From: Pseudomonadota bacterium
GTDB taxonomy: Bacteria; Pseudomonadota; Alphaproteobacteria; UBA8366; GCA-2717185
Reading direction: 5' to 3'
Length of the DNA stretch: 6,663 nt
NCBI GenBank assembly: GCA_027619655.1
Contig: JAQCHR010000215.1
Location: 1 to 6,663 of the forward strand
In this document: positions 1 to 5,184 of the stretch, one piece after another
How positions within the stretch are numbered: the stretch's first letter is position 1
Layout of the letters: each line of letters opens with the position of its first letter
Notes under the pieces: model-generated
Databases searched by the model: none
Seen by the model: only the letters and a program-made list of their open reading frames with translations
What the model was told of the DNA's origin: nothing
Translations under genes and position numbers: made by a program

Positions 1-1
1 C

Positions 2-355
2 CCCCAGGTCGCCAGCAGGACGCCGCCGACGGAAACCGCCGCAGACGGCACGATTTCCATCGGGTTTGATGGCGAACAATCCGACCTGCCCGCCAGCGCA
101 ACGGGTCCGCTCGACGCGCTGATAGAGCGCATGAACCAGGATACGAATATTCGCATCCGTCTCAACGGCTACGCCAGCGCCGCGGGCGATTCGCCCAGTA
201 AGGCCCGCCGGATATCGCTTTTCCGCGCGCTCGCCGTAAGAACCTACATGATGAAGAACGGCATCCGCAGCACCCGCATCGATATTCATGCCCTTGGAAA
301 CAAGGGCGAACAGGACGATCAGAACAAGGTCGATGTCATCATTCGCACGTCATGA
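2..355 (+). CDS. OmpA-like C-terminal domain protein (5' end cut off)
   Basis: Only the last 117 codons are present; the reading frame is open to the left edge. The visible part looks like an OmpA/MotB-type peptidoglycan-associated fold: a strand reading ISIGF, a helix with LDALIERM, a strand IRIRLNGYAS, a long helix RRISLFRALAVRTYMM, then GIRSTRIDIHALG and a final VDVIIRT strand. In canonical OmpA domains the second strand ends in GHTD, whose Asp binds diaminopimelate. Here that position reads GYAS, so the Asp appears replaced by Ser, while the helix Arg (SLFRA) is kept. Peptidoglycan binding may therefore be weakened or altered. The gene lies 51 bases upstream of a MotA-like gene on the same strand, which suggests one operon and an envelope role. 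An ATG inside the frame at 131 is not a credible start because the fold begins before it. The fold call is fairly secure; the exact function is not. Confidence 0.7.
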   Translation, partial: PQVASRTPPTETAADGTISIGFDGEQSDLPASATGPLDALIERMNQDTNIRIRLNGYASAAGDSPSKARRISLFRALAVRTYMMKNGIRSTRIDIHALGNKGEQDDQNKVDVIIRTS

Positions 356-406
356 TGTACAGGCGACATGGCGTACATTGAAATGAAGGTCTAGGCGGTA
401 CTGCTG

Positions 407-1558
407 ATGGAGGGACATTCAATAACGCAACCGTCTCGTTTCCTGCAGCGAATGGTGCTTTTTCTCATCGTCGCCGGCGCGACCATCGGTTTGCTCTTTA
501 CCGCCCTGCGCGACGCCTTCATGGCCAACGCCGTTCTGAATGGCGTCATCATCGGCGTCCTGATTATCGGGATTGTACACGCCTTCCGGACCGTCACCAT
601 GCTGCGCCGCGAGGTCGCGTGGACCGAAAGTTTCCGGCGCGACGGAATCACGGTCAGCAGTGCCAGCGCGCCCCGGCTTCTGGCGCCGATGGCGACGATG
701 CTGGGCGAGAAGACAGGCCGAATCAGCCTGTCCACCATGGCGATGCGTACCCTGCTGGACGGGATTGCCGCCCGGCTGGACGAAAGCCGCGAAATATCAC
801 GCTACATGATCGGGTTGCTCGTCTTCCTCGGCCTGCTGGGTACCTTCTGGGGCCTGCTGGAAACCGTGCAGGCCGTGGGAAATGTGGTCGGCGGATTGCA
901 GATCGGCGGCAATGACATCAACACGGCGTTCGGCGACCTGAAAAACGGCCTCCAGGCGCCGATTTCCGGCATGGGAACCGCATTCAGCTCATCGCTGTTC
1001 GGCCTCGCCGGCTCTCTCGTGCTCGGCTTTCTTGAATTGCAGGCGGGACAGGCGCAGAACCGGTTCTATAACGACCTTGAGGAATGGTTGTCCGGCCTCA
1101 CCCGGCTTGGCAGTGGCGGCGTGACCGGCGACGGCGAACAATCCGTCCCCGCCTATATTCAGGCGTTGCTCGAACAGACGGCGGACGGACTGGAGGGATT
1201 GCAGCGCGCGCTGGTCAGGAGCGAGGAAAACCGGACCGATTACAGCCGTTATGTCTATGAACTGACGGAGAAGATTTCGGCGCTGACCGGGCAGATGTCT
1301 ACCGAACAAAGCCTGATGCTGAAACTCGCCGAAAGCCAGCAGGCGCTGCAACCGATTCTGGCCAAGCTGGCCGAGAAAAGCGCCAGCAGCAGCACCGAGG
1401 AGGCCAGCCGGGCCCATTTGCGCAATATCGAAACCTATCTTGGCCGGATCCGCGAGGAAATGGGGTCGGGCCGCAATGAGGCAGTGCAGGAAATCCGCAG
1501 CGAGATCCGGCTTCTCGCCCGCACCATCGCGGCGCTCGCCGAGGATACGGAGCGATAG
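407..1558 (+). CDS. MotA/TolQ/ExbB-family proton-channel protein with long C-terminal tail
   Basis: This 383-residue protein should be the channel subunit of an inner-membrane ion-driven motor. Two hydrophobic helices lie near residues 16-34 and 43-60. A cytoplasmic loop follows, then helix 3 near 132-152 containing LGLLGTFWGLL, and helix 4 near 186-212 with GMGTAFSSSLFGLAG. The Thr in LGLLGT (T146) and in GMGT (T191) sit where TolQ/ExbB/MotA place the polar residues lining the ion path. Residues about 218-383 form a charged, largely helical tail, longer than in TolQ or ExbB and reminiscent of ZorA-type subunits. An in-frame TAG at 392-394 rules out earlier starts; GGCGG lies just before the ATG. 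The next gene is a MotB-like partner 24 bases downstream, in the same frame. The partner has a coiled coil and an OmpA domain, so this is unlikely to be the flagellar MotA itself. The family is clear; the process it drives is unknown. Confidence 0.85.
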   Translation: MEGHSITQPSRFLQRMVLFLIVAGATIGLLFTALRDAFMANAVLNGVIIGVLIIGIVHAFRTVTMLRREVAWTESFRRDGITVSSASAPRLLAPMATMLGEKTGRISLSTMAMRTLLDGIAARLDESREISRYMIGLLVFLGLLGTFWGLLETVQAVGNVVGGLQIGGNDINTAFGDLKNGLQAPISGMGTAFSSSLFGLAGSLVLGFLELQAGQAQNRFYNDLEEWLSGLTRLGSGGVTGDGEQSVPAYIQALLEQTADGLEGLQRALVRSEENRTDYSRYVYELTEKISALTGQMSTEQSLMLKLAESQQALQPILAKLAEKSASSSTEEASRAHLRNIETYLGRIREEMGSGRNEAVQEIRSEIRLLARTIAALAEDTER

Positions 1559-1582
1559 GGGCGGCCCGGGAATGACGCAGCA

Positions 1583-2869
1583 ATGCAGGCGCTGAGCCGC
1601 CGAAACAGGACGACCACCAATATCTGGCCCGGCTTCGTCGATGCGCTGGCGACGCTGTTGATGGTCATCATTTTCCTGCTGATGATCTTTGTCGTCGCCC
1701 AGTTTTATCTGAACGATGCGCTGATCGGCCGGGACCGGGCCCTGGACCGGCTGAACGAGCAGGTTTCCGAACTGGCCGAGTTGCTGTCGCTGGAGCGCAG
1801 CGCCAACCAGAACCTGCGGACCAATGTTGCGCAGATTTCAGCCGAATTGCAGAGCTCGCTGTCCGAGCGCGACGACCTGATCTCGCAGATGAACGCCCTG
1901 CTTGGGGTCAGCGCGCAACTGAGCAAGGCGGAGGCTGCCCTGGCGAATACGGCAGCGGAGCGCGACCGCCTGGAATCGGAACGCCAGAGCCTGTCGGCGG
2001 AACTCGAAGGCGTCTACCGCTCCCTCGAGGATGCCAACAAGACCATCAAGGTCGACCGCGAGCAGATTGAAATCCAGCTGCGGAAACTGAGCGAATTGCA
2101 GCAGGATATCGTCGCCATGACGGCGCTGCGTGAGGAACTCGCCAAACGGATCGAGGAAGAATCGAAGCGCGCGGACACGGCGGAGAACGCGGCAGCCAGC
2201 GGCGAGAAATCCCTCGCCGAAGAGAAACTCATTTCCGCGGCGGCAAAGGCGCAGGTTGCGCAGCTTAACCGACAACTCGCGGAAATCAGCCGGCAGATTG
2301 CAGCGCTGAACGAAGCGCTGGAGGCGTCCGAAAAGAAAGACAAGGCGCAACAGGTTCAGATCGCCAATCTGGGGCAGCGCCTGAACGCCGCGCTGGCGAG
2401 CAAGGTTCAGGATCTGGCGCGATACCGGTCGGAATTTTTCGGGCGGCTGCGGAAGGTGCTCGGCGACCGCCGCGATATCCAGATCGTCGGCGACCGGTTC
2501 GTGTTCCAGTCCGAGGTCCTGTTCGCCTCCGGCTCGGACACACTGGCCGAAGGCGGCAAGGAGCAACTGGCGCAACTGGCAGCGACACTGAATGAAATCG
2601 CCCGGGACATTCCAACCGACATCAACTGGGTGCTGCGGGTCGACGGGCATACGGACCGTGTTCCGATTTCGACGAGCCGCTTTCCATCCAACTGGGAACT
2701 ATCGACCGCGCGCGCGATATCTGTTGTCAAGTTCCTGATTTCACAAGGCATTCCGCCTTCCCGCTTTGCCGCAACCGGATTTGGCGAATTTCAGCCGCTG
2801 GATGAACGTGACGACGAAATCGCCTACCGGCGCAACCGGCGCATCGAAATGAAGCTGGATCAGCGATAA
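1583..2869 (+). CDS. MotB-like peptidoglycan-binding motor partner with long coiled coil
   Basis: This 428-residue protein is the expected partner of the MotA-like subunit. A short cytoplasmic N-terminus leads into one membrane helix at about residues 16-42. That helix begins WPGFVDALATLLM, and D20 occupies the place of the proton-carrying Asp of MotB/ExbD. Residues about 50-285 are rich in heptad-like Leu/Ala/Glu/Arg and should form a long periplasmic coiled coil. Residues about 300-428 are an OmpA/MotB domain with VDGHTDRVP, NWELSTARA and NRRIEM. D358 and R377 match the pair that grips diaminopimelate in peptidoglycan. The coiled coil of roughly 230 residues is much longer than the linker of flagellar MotB, so it could span a wide periplasm. 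The ATG at 1583 is the first usable start after the upstream stop, though no strong ribosome binding site is seen, so translational coupling is likely. The exact role is unknown. Confidence 0.85.
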   Translation: MQALSRRNRTTTNIWPGFVDALATLLMVIIFLLMIFVVAQFYLNDALIGRDRALDRLNEQVSELAELLSLERSANQNLRTNVAQISAELQSSLSERDDLISQMNALLGVSAQLSKAEAALANTAAERDRLESERQSLSAELEGVYRSLEDANKTIKVDREQIEIQLRKLSELQQDIVAMTALREELAKRIEEESKRADTAENAAASGEKSLAEEKLISAAAKAQVAQLNRQLAEISRQIAALNEALEASEKKDKAQQVQIANLGQRLNAALASKVQDLARYRSEFFGRLRKVLGDRRDIQIVGDRFVFQSEVLFASGSDTLAEGGKEQLAQLAATLNEIARDIPTDINWVLRVDGHTDRVPISTSRFPSNWELSTARAISVVKFLISQGIPPSRFAATGFGEFQPLDERDDEIAYRRNRRIEMKLDQR

Positions 2870-2894
2870 GGCGCTGATTCTTCACCGGTTAGCC

Positions 2895-2923
2895 TTGCGT
2901 CCTGTAGCGCTCTCCGGTATACC
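2895..2923 (+). promoter_or_regulatory. Putative sigma-70 promoter for rpmE
   Basis: A TTGCGT box (2895-2900) and a TATACC box (2918-2923) are separated by exactly 17 bases in the gap between the motor operon and rpmE. Transcription would start near 2930, giving a leader of about 90 bases. A perfect TTGACA at 2949-2954 lies further down but has no convincing -10 box at the right distance. This is a pattern match only. Confidence 0.45.
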
Positions 2924-3023
2924 CGCGCTCTGAATTTACCGATATATTTTGACAGCGGATCGGCGGTTTCAGTTTTTCGCGCAACCAGCGGATGACGAAA
3001 CAGATCAGCTAAGGGGATTTGCG

Positions 3024-3251
3024 ATGAAGAAAGATACCCATCCCGATTACCACGAGATCACGATCGAGATGACGGACGGAACGACCTACAAGACGTTTTC
3101 GACCTGGGGCGAAGCCGGGGCGACGATGAAGCTTGATATTGATCCGACCTCGCATCCCGCATGGACCGGTGTCCATCGCCTGATCGACAGCGGCGGCCAG
3201 TTGGCCAAGTTCAATAAGCGTTTTGAGGGTTTTGGTCTGAAGTCGTCATAG
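3024..3251 (+). CDS. rpmE: 50S ribosomal protein L31 (bL31), zinc-independent form
   Basis: This 75-residue protein begins MKKDTHPDYHEITIEMTDG and matches bL31, a small protein of the large ribosomal subunit that helps bridge the two subunits. Further signature parts are the DIDPTSHPAWTG segment and the C-terminal GGQLAKFNKRF. There are no cysteines, so the zinc-binding CxxC motif of the 'C+' forms is absent, as I expect for alphaproteobacterial L31. The frame extends upstream to an ATG at 2949, but the L31 family begins at the ATG at 3024, which has AAGGGGA at 3011-3017. I therefore take 3024 as the start. Its 3' end overlaps the convergent rcdA-like gene by 41 bases, and its terminator lies inside that gene. 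Confidence 0.95.
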   Translation: MKKDTHPDYHEITIEMTDGTTYKTFSTWGEAGATMKLDIDPTSHPAWTGVHRLIDSGGQLAKFNKRFEGFGLKSS

Positions 3252-3726
3252 ACGGCAGCAGGCGCAGGCCTTGCGACGGGCGTCCTTCGGGGCGCCCATT
3301 TTCGTTTTCGCCGGTCGCCGGTCTGGCGGCGATCTGCTGCTCCAGGCGCGCAACGCGGCAATATAGGTCGTAGCTGCGCTGCAGCAGGTCCCGGAGCGAA
3401 CCCGGGACGGCGTTCAGCTTCTCCGCGTCATGCTCCAGGCATACCGTCTGCCCGGACAGCCGGAAACGTTCCGAATTGCCTTCCTCCGGCGTAATTTCGC
3501 CGGCCATGACGGCGCGCTGCGCCAGCATCCATGCCATGACCTGGGTCAACCGGCTGGTCAGCCGCATTGTTTCCAGGGACAGTCCCAGATAGAGACTGGA
3601 ATCCCGGTTCAGCTGCCGTTCGTTCACGTCCGGCTCCTGCTGGCGCAGGACATTGATGTAATTCCGTGCTTCGACCAATAACGCCAGTGCCTCGTTATTG
3701 AGATTTCCAAAATACGTCGGGTTCAT
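3211..3726 (-). CDS. rcdA: DUF1465 family protein, RcdA-like (CtrA degradation adaptor)
   Basis: This 171-residue, mostly helical, soluble protein belongs by its sequence pattern to DUF1465. That family includes Caulobacter RcdA, an adaptor that works with CpdR and PopA to deliver the master regulator CtrA to the ClpXP protease. I recognise the N-terminal EARNYI segment (about 20-24), the LGLSLETMRLTSRLTQVMAWMLAQRAV core (about 47-73, quoted loosely), the following GEITPEE, and a helix with RVARLEQQI near 124-132. The tail after about residue 135 is low-complexity (Gly, Asn, Glu, Arg, Pro) and is probably disordered. Its last 13 codons overlap the end of rpmE and eleven earlier codons carry the rpmE terminator, so the tail looks constrained by the opposite strand. 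AGGT lies 8 bases before the ATG. Family membership is strong; that it acts on CtrA here is inferred from Caulobacter. Confidence 0.8.
   Translation of the reverse strand: MNPTYFGNLNNEALALLVEARNYINVLRQQEPDVNERQLNRDSSLYLGLSLETMRLTSRLTQVMAWMLAQRAVMAGEITPEEGNSERFRLSGQTVCLEHDAEKLNAVPGSLRDLLQRSYDLYCRVARLEQQIAARPATGENENGRPEGRPSQGLRLLPSMTTSDQNPQNAY
3278..3308 (+). terminator. Intrinsic terminator of rpmE, nested in rcdA-like gene
   Basis: GGGCGTCC (3278-3285) and GGGCGCCC (3290-3297) form an 8-pair stem with one G-T wobble around a TTCG tetraloop. ATTTTCGTTTT follows on the plus strand. It starts 27 bases after the rpmE stop. On the other strand the same bases encode residues 140-150 of the rcdA-like protein. 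The minus-strand reading has no T-run after the stem, so it should stop only rpmE transcription. Confidence 0.85.
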
Positions 3727-3773
3727 GGCAATACCTGATGATTCAAAAAAACGGTTCCGCAGTCTGAAATTCG

Positions 3774-3788
3774 TTAATTCAGCTTAAC
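3774..3788 (+). promoter_or_regulatory. Paired TTAA half-sites upstream of rcdA
   Basis: TTAA (3774-3777) and TTAAC (3784-3788) stand 6 bases apart in the AT-rich region upstream of the rcdA-like gene. CtrA recognises TTAA-N7-TTAAC, so this spacing is one base short of consensus. It could be a degenerate CtrA-type site or chance in AT-rich DNA. Confidence 0.2.
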
Positions 3789-3873
3789 ACATTTTCCGCC
3801 AGTTTCCTAATCGGCGCCTACAATATAGTTAATTTTGAAGTACTTAGCATTTCCCGGTTTTTTTCGGCGAATG

Positions 3874-3901
3874 CTTGAAAGAATCCGACTCATCCCCAAA
3901 T
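3874..3901 (+). promoter_or_regulatory. Heat-shock (RpoH, sigma-32) promoter of ibpA
   Basis: CTTGAAA at 3874-3880 matches the sigma-32 -35 box exactly. CCCCAAAT at 3894-3901 differs from the CCCCATNT -10 box at one position, and the spacing of 13 bases is within the usual range. Transcription would start near 3907-3909, giving a leader of about 90 bases, the size expected for the RNA thermometer that follows. Confidence 0.8.
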
Positions 3902-3907
3902 AATGGG

Positions 3908-3998
3908 TGTTCCGGGGCCGAAAAACGGGCCGGTACTGTTTGGGTTCGACCATTTGGTGAACCTGTAATCCCATGTCGCTTGCAAGGAGGATATGGCA
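3908..3998 (+). promoter_or_regulatory. ROSE-type RNA thermometer in the ibpA leader
   Basis: Three hairpins can be drawn. Hairpin 1 pairs 3912-3919 with 3928-3933 (CC and GGCC against GGCC and GG, with two bulged G). Hairpin 2 pairs 3942-3951 with 3956-3964 around an AUUU loop, with one bulged G. Hairpin 3 pairs 3971-3981 with 3987-3996. Hairpin 3 carries the hallmark of ROSE elements: UCGCU (3976-3980) faces AGGA (3988-3991) of the Shine-Dalgarno sequence, with G3978 bulged. The same stem continues CCAU with AUGG and also covers the upstream ATG at 3993. In known ROSE elements this weak helix melts on heating and frees the ribosome binding site. The element sits directly after a sigma-32 promoter and in front of a small heat shock gene, the classic setting. 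The folding was done by eye. Confidence 0.85.
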
Positions 3999-4001
3999 AT
4001 G
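3984..4001 (+). promoter_or_regulatory. Ribosome binding site that fixes the ibpA start
   Basis: AAGGAGG at 3984-3990 is followed by two in-frame ATGs. The first (3993) is only 2 bases away, too close to be used well. The second (3999) is 8 bases away, which is ideal. A start at 3999 gives MRRFDMTPL, matching the MRNFDLSPL start of Escherichia coli IbpA as I recall it. Confidence 0.8.
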
Positions 4002-4457
4002 CGCAGATTTGATATGACACCCCTGTTCCACAATTCCGTCGGTTTCGACCGCATGGCGCGGATGCTTGACAATGTCGCCGGTGATTCGGCGCCAAGCTAC
4101 CCGCCCTACAATATCGAGGTGACGGGTGACGATTCCTACCGCATCACGATGGCAGTGGCCGGATTCGACGAATCCGACCTGGATATCCAGTTGAAGGACA
4201 GCCAGCTGACAATTTCAGGCAAGGTCCAGAAACCCGAGACCGAATCCGGGGAAACCAGGTATCTCCATCGCGGCATCGCCGAACGCGTCTTCGAGCGCCG
4301 ATTCAACCTCGCGGACCATATCCGCGTGGAGGGCGCGACGCTGGTCAACGGCCTGTTGCATGTTGAACTGAAACGCGAACTGCCCGAGGCGATGAAGCCA
4401 CGCACGATCGCAATCGCCAGCAGCAACGCCCGGGAAATCCCGAGCAAGGCCGCCTGA
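3999..4457 (+). CDS. ibpA: Small heat shock protein, Hsp20/IbpA type
   Basis: This 152-residue cytoplasmic chaperone should hold unfolding proteins in a refoldable state for the DnaK and ClpB systems. The N-terminus MRRFDMTPLFHNSVGFDRM matches class A bacterial small heat shock proteins. The alpha-crystallin domain starts near residue 34 (YPPYNIEVTGDDSYRITMAV), continues through AGFDESDLDIQ and the LTISGK strand, and ends with the conserved GLLHVELKRELPEA segment near 114-128. A short tail with the IAIAS motif follows, corresponding to the I-x-I anchor used in oligomer assembly. Its length is normal for the family. It has its own sigma-32 promoter, a ROSE thermometer leader and a strong terminator, so it is a single-gene heat-shock unit controlled at both transcription and translation. 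A start at 3993 would add two residues but is less likely because of ribosome-site spacing. Confidence 0.95.
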   Translation: MRRFDMTPLFHNSVGFDRMARMLDNVAGDSAPSYPPYNIEVTGDDSYRITMAVAGFDESDLDIQLKDSQLTISGKVQKPETESGETRYLHRGIAERVFERRFNLADHIRVEGATLVNGLLHVELKRELPEAMKPRTIAIASSNAREIPSKAA

Positions 4458-4480
4458 CGCCGCGCGGCATAGCATGACCA

Positions 4481-4514
4481 GGGCGCGCCGGTATTGCTAT
4501 CGGCGCGCCCTTTT
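4481..4514 (+). terminator. Intrinsic terminator after ibpA
   Basis: GGGCGCGCCG (4481-4490) and CGGCGCGCCC (4501-4510) form a perfect 10-pair stem around a 10-base loop, followed by TTTT. It lies 23 bases past the ibpA stop and 18 bases past the end of the convergent thioesterase gene. On the minus strand no T-run follows the stem, so it fits ibpA best, though it may also slow minus-strand transcription. Confidence 0.85.
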
Positions 4515-4531
4515 CATGCAAGGCAGGGTTC

Positions 4532-4966
4532 TTAAACCGCCAGTTTCGACAGCGCGTCGCGGACCTGATCCGGGATGGGCACGGGACGCCGGCTTTCCCG
4601 GTCAATATAGACATGCACGAAATGGCCGAAAGCCGCAGGCTTTTCATTACCCTGCCGAAACAGGCCAATCGCATATGTGGCGCTCGACGTCCCCAGCCGG
4701 GTCACCCGGATACCCGCATCGATCACTTCCGGAAAACCGAGTTCCTGCCGGAACTGGCATTTGGTTTCGACCACGACCCCGATGACCGGCGATTCTGTCG
4801 ACCGCAATCCGGCCTCGCGGACGAGGTGTTCGGTGACCGCCGTATCAAAATAGGCGTAATAGACGACATTGTTGACATGGCCGTATACGTCGCAGTCCTG
4901 CCACCGTGTCGGAATCGCGGTGAAATGCGGAAAATCGGCGCGGCTCTGTTCCTGGACGTCTGTCAT
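4532..4966 (-). CDS. Acyl-CoA thioesterase, hotdog fold (4HBT/YbgC type)
   Basis: This 144-residue protein should hydrolyse an acyl-CoA thioester to the free acid and CoA in the cytoplasm. The active-site segment is clear: TRWQDCDVYGHVNNVVYYAY at residues 20-39. D26, the second Asp of DCD, matches the catalytic Asp17 of Pseudomonas 4-hydroxybenzoyl-CoA thioesterase. The long hotdog helix follows (YFDTAVTEHLVREAG), then the strands VIGVVVETKCQFRQEL and the VTRLGTSSATYAIGLF sheet segment. The C-terminal FGHFVHVYIDRESRRPVPIP is typical of the group. The length is normal. The substrate cannot be read from the sequence. No Tol-Pal genes lie beside it, so the ybgC name is not used. Its ATG is preceded by only weak GGGTG. 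An intrinsic terminator ends 41 bases before the ATG, so expression may depend on read-through from the promoter at 5076-5103. Confidence 0.88.
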   Translation of the reverse strand: MTDVQEQSRADFPHFTAIPTRWQDCDVYGHVNNVVYYAYFDTAVTEHLVREAGLRSTESPVIGVVVETKCQFRQELGFPEVIDAGIRVTRLGTSSATYAIGLFRQGNEKPAAFGHFVHVYIDRESRRPVPIPDQVRDALSKLAV

Positions 4967-5007
4967 GCTGTAGCACCCGAATGATGTTCCGTGCGGCGCC
5001 CGGACAT

Positions 5008-5038
5008 AAAAAAAGGGCCGCCATTTTCTGGCGGTCCC
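5008..5038 (-). terminator. Minus-strand intrinsic terminator ahead of the thioesterase gene
   Basis: Read on the minus strand, GGGACCGCCA (5038-5029) pairs with TGGCGGCCC (5023-5015) with one bulged base and a 5-base loop. Seven T residues (5014-5008) follow. It therefore stops transcripts coming from the promoter at 5076-5103. On the plus strand only a weak T-rich tail (GATTTGTTT) follows, so it is mainly a minus-strand signal. Confidence 0.8.
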
Positions 5039-5068
5039 CGATTTGTTTGCTCACCTGTCCAACTCGTT
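5008..5068 (-). ncRNA. Putative short RNA (about 60 nt) or attenuated leader of the thioesterase gene
   Basis: A near-consensus promoter just upstream predicts a transcript starting near 5068 and ending at the U-run of the terminator at 5008. It would be about 60 bases: a mostly single-stranded 5' part of 30 bases followed by the terminator hairpin. Bases 5064-5054, right after the start, read AGUUGGACAGG and are perfectly complementary to an 11-base stretch of the neighbouring putative RNA at 5166-5156. No other promoter is visible in the 41 bases before the thioesterase ATG. The element could thus be a free small RNA, a transcription attenuator for the thioesterase gene, or both. I recognise no Rfam family. 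Confidence 0.5.
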
Positions 5069-5075
5069 GGGCGGA

Positions 5076-5103
5076 ATTCTAGCCACCGTCACAAAAATGT
5101 CAA
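5076..5103 (-). promoter_or_regulatory. Near-consensus sigma-70 promoter, minus strand
   Basis: On the minus strand a perfect TTGACA (5103-5098) is followed after 16 bases by TAGAAT (5081-5076), five of six matches to the -10 consensus. It is by far the best housekeeping promoter in the window. It points toward the terminator at 5038-5008 and the thioesterase gene. The predicted start is near 5068. Confidence 0.7.
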
Positions 5104-5127
5104 AAAGATTCCCCTGCGATACCGGAC

Positions 5128-5155
5128 AAAAAAATGAGCCGCATAATGCGGCTCA
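5128..5155 (-). terminator. Minus-strand intrinsic terminator downstream of DUF1192 gene
   Basis: On the minus strand TGAGCCGCA (5155-5147) pairs perfectly with TGCGGCTCA (5143-5135) around a 3-base loop and is followed by seven T residues (5134-5128). It is a textbook Rho-independent terminator. It defines the 3' end of the putative small RNA and probably of the DUF1192 messenger. Confidence 0.85.
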
Positions 5156-5161
5156 AGTTGG

Positions 5162-5184
5162 ACAGGGAGGTGTCAACAGGGAGG
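5162..5184 (-). repeat. Two direct copies of CCTCCCTGT
   Basis: The 9-base motif CCTCCCTGT occurs on the minus strand at 5184-5176 and 5170-5162, 14 bases apart from start to start. A complementary GGGAGG lies upstream on the same strand at 5250-5245. It could mask one copy if the transcript begins beyond it. Confidence 0.7.

Larger units (their letters stand above)
5054..5166. repeat. 11-bp inverted repeat linking the two putative small RNAs
   Basis: CCTGTCCAACT at 5054-5064 and AGTTGGACAGG at 5156-5166 are exact reverse complements. One arm falls in the 3' single-stranded part of the upstream putative RNA, including half of its second CCUCCCUGU motif. The other lies at about bases 5-15 of the downstream putative RNA. 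A terminator and a promoter lie between the arms. Confidence 0.75.

Noticed and set aside
355..378. ATGTAC/GTACAT inverted repeat between the OmpA-like and MotA-like genes
   Set aside because: Six weak pairs around a 12-base loop with no T-run; not distinguishable from chance.
1556..1585. Read-through of the MotA-like TAG into the in-frame MotB-like gene
   Set aside because: The two genes do share a frame with only 24 bases between, but a fusion would place the tail against the partner's N-terminus with no stimulatory signal visible. Separate subunits are the rule.
1838..2650. A 270-codon open frame on the minus strand inside the MotB-like gene
   Set aside because: It is opposite a clear coiled-coil/OmpA gene. 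Its Leu/Arg/Phe-rich composition is the mirror image of Glu/Ala-rich codons, and it shows no family signature.
1..2869. A Zorya anti-phage system
   Set aside because: Only ZorA/ZorB-like subunits are present. The next genes are rpmE and rcdA-like, not ZorC, ZorD or ZorE, and the setting is housekeeping.
2868..2896. AAGGC/GCCTT hairpin as terminator of the motor operon
   Set aside because: Only five pairs with a 19-base loop and no T-run after it. It also overlaps the likely rpmE -35 box.
3807..4095. Short minus-strand frames over the ibpA leader
   Set aside because: They cover the sigma-32 promoter and thermometer leader, whose structure explains the region; the translations show no recognisable pattern.
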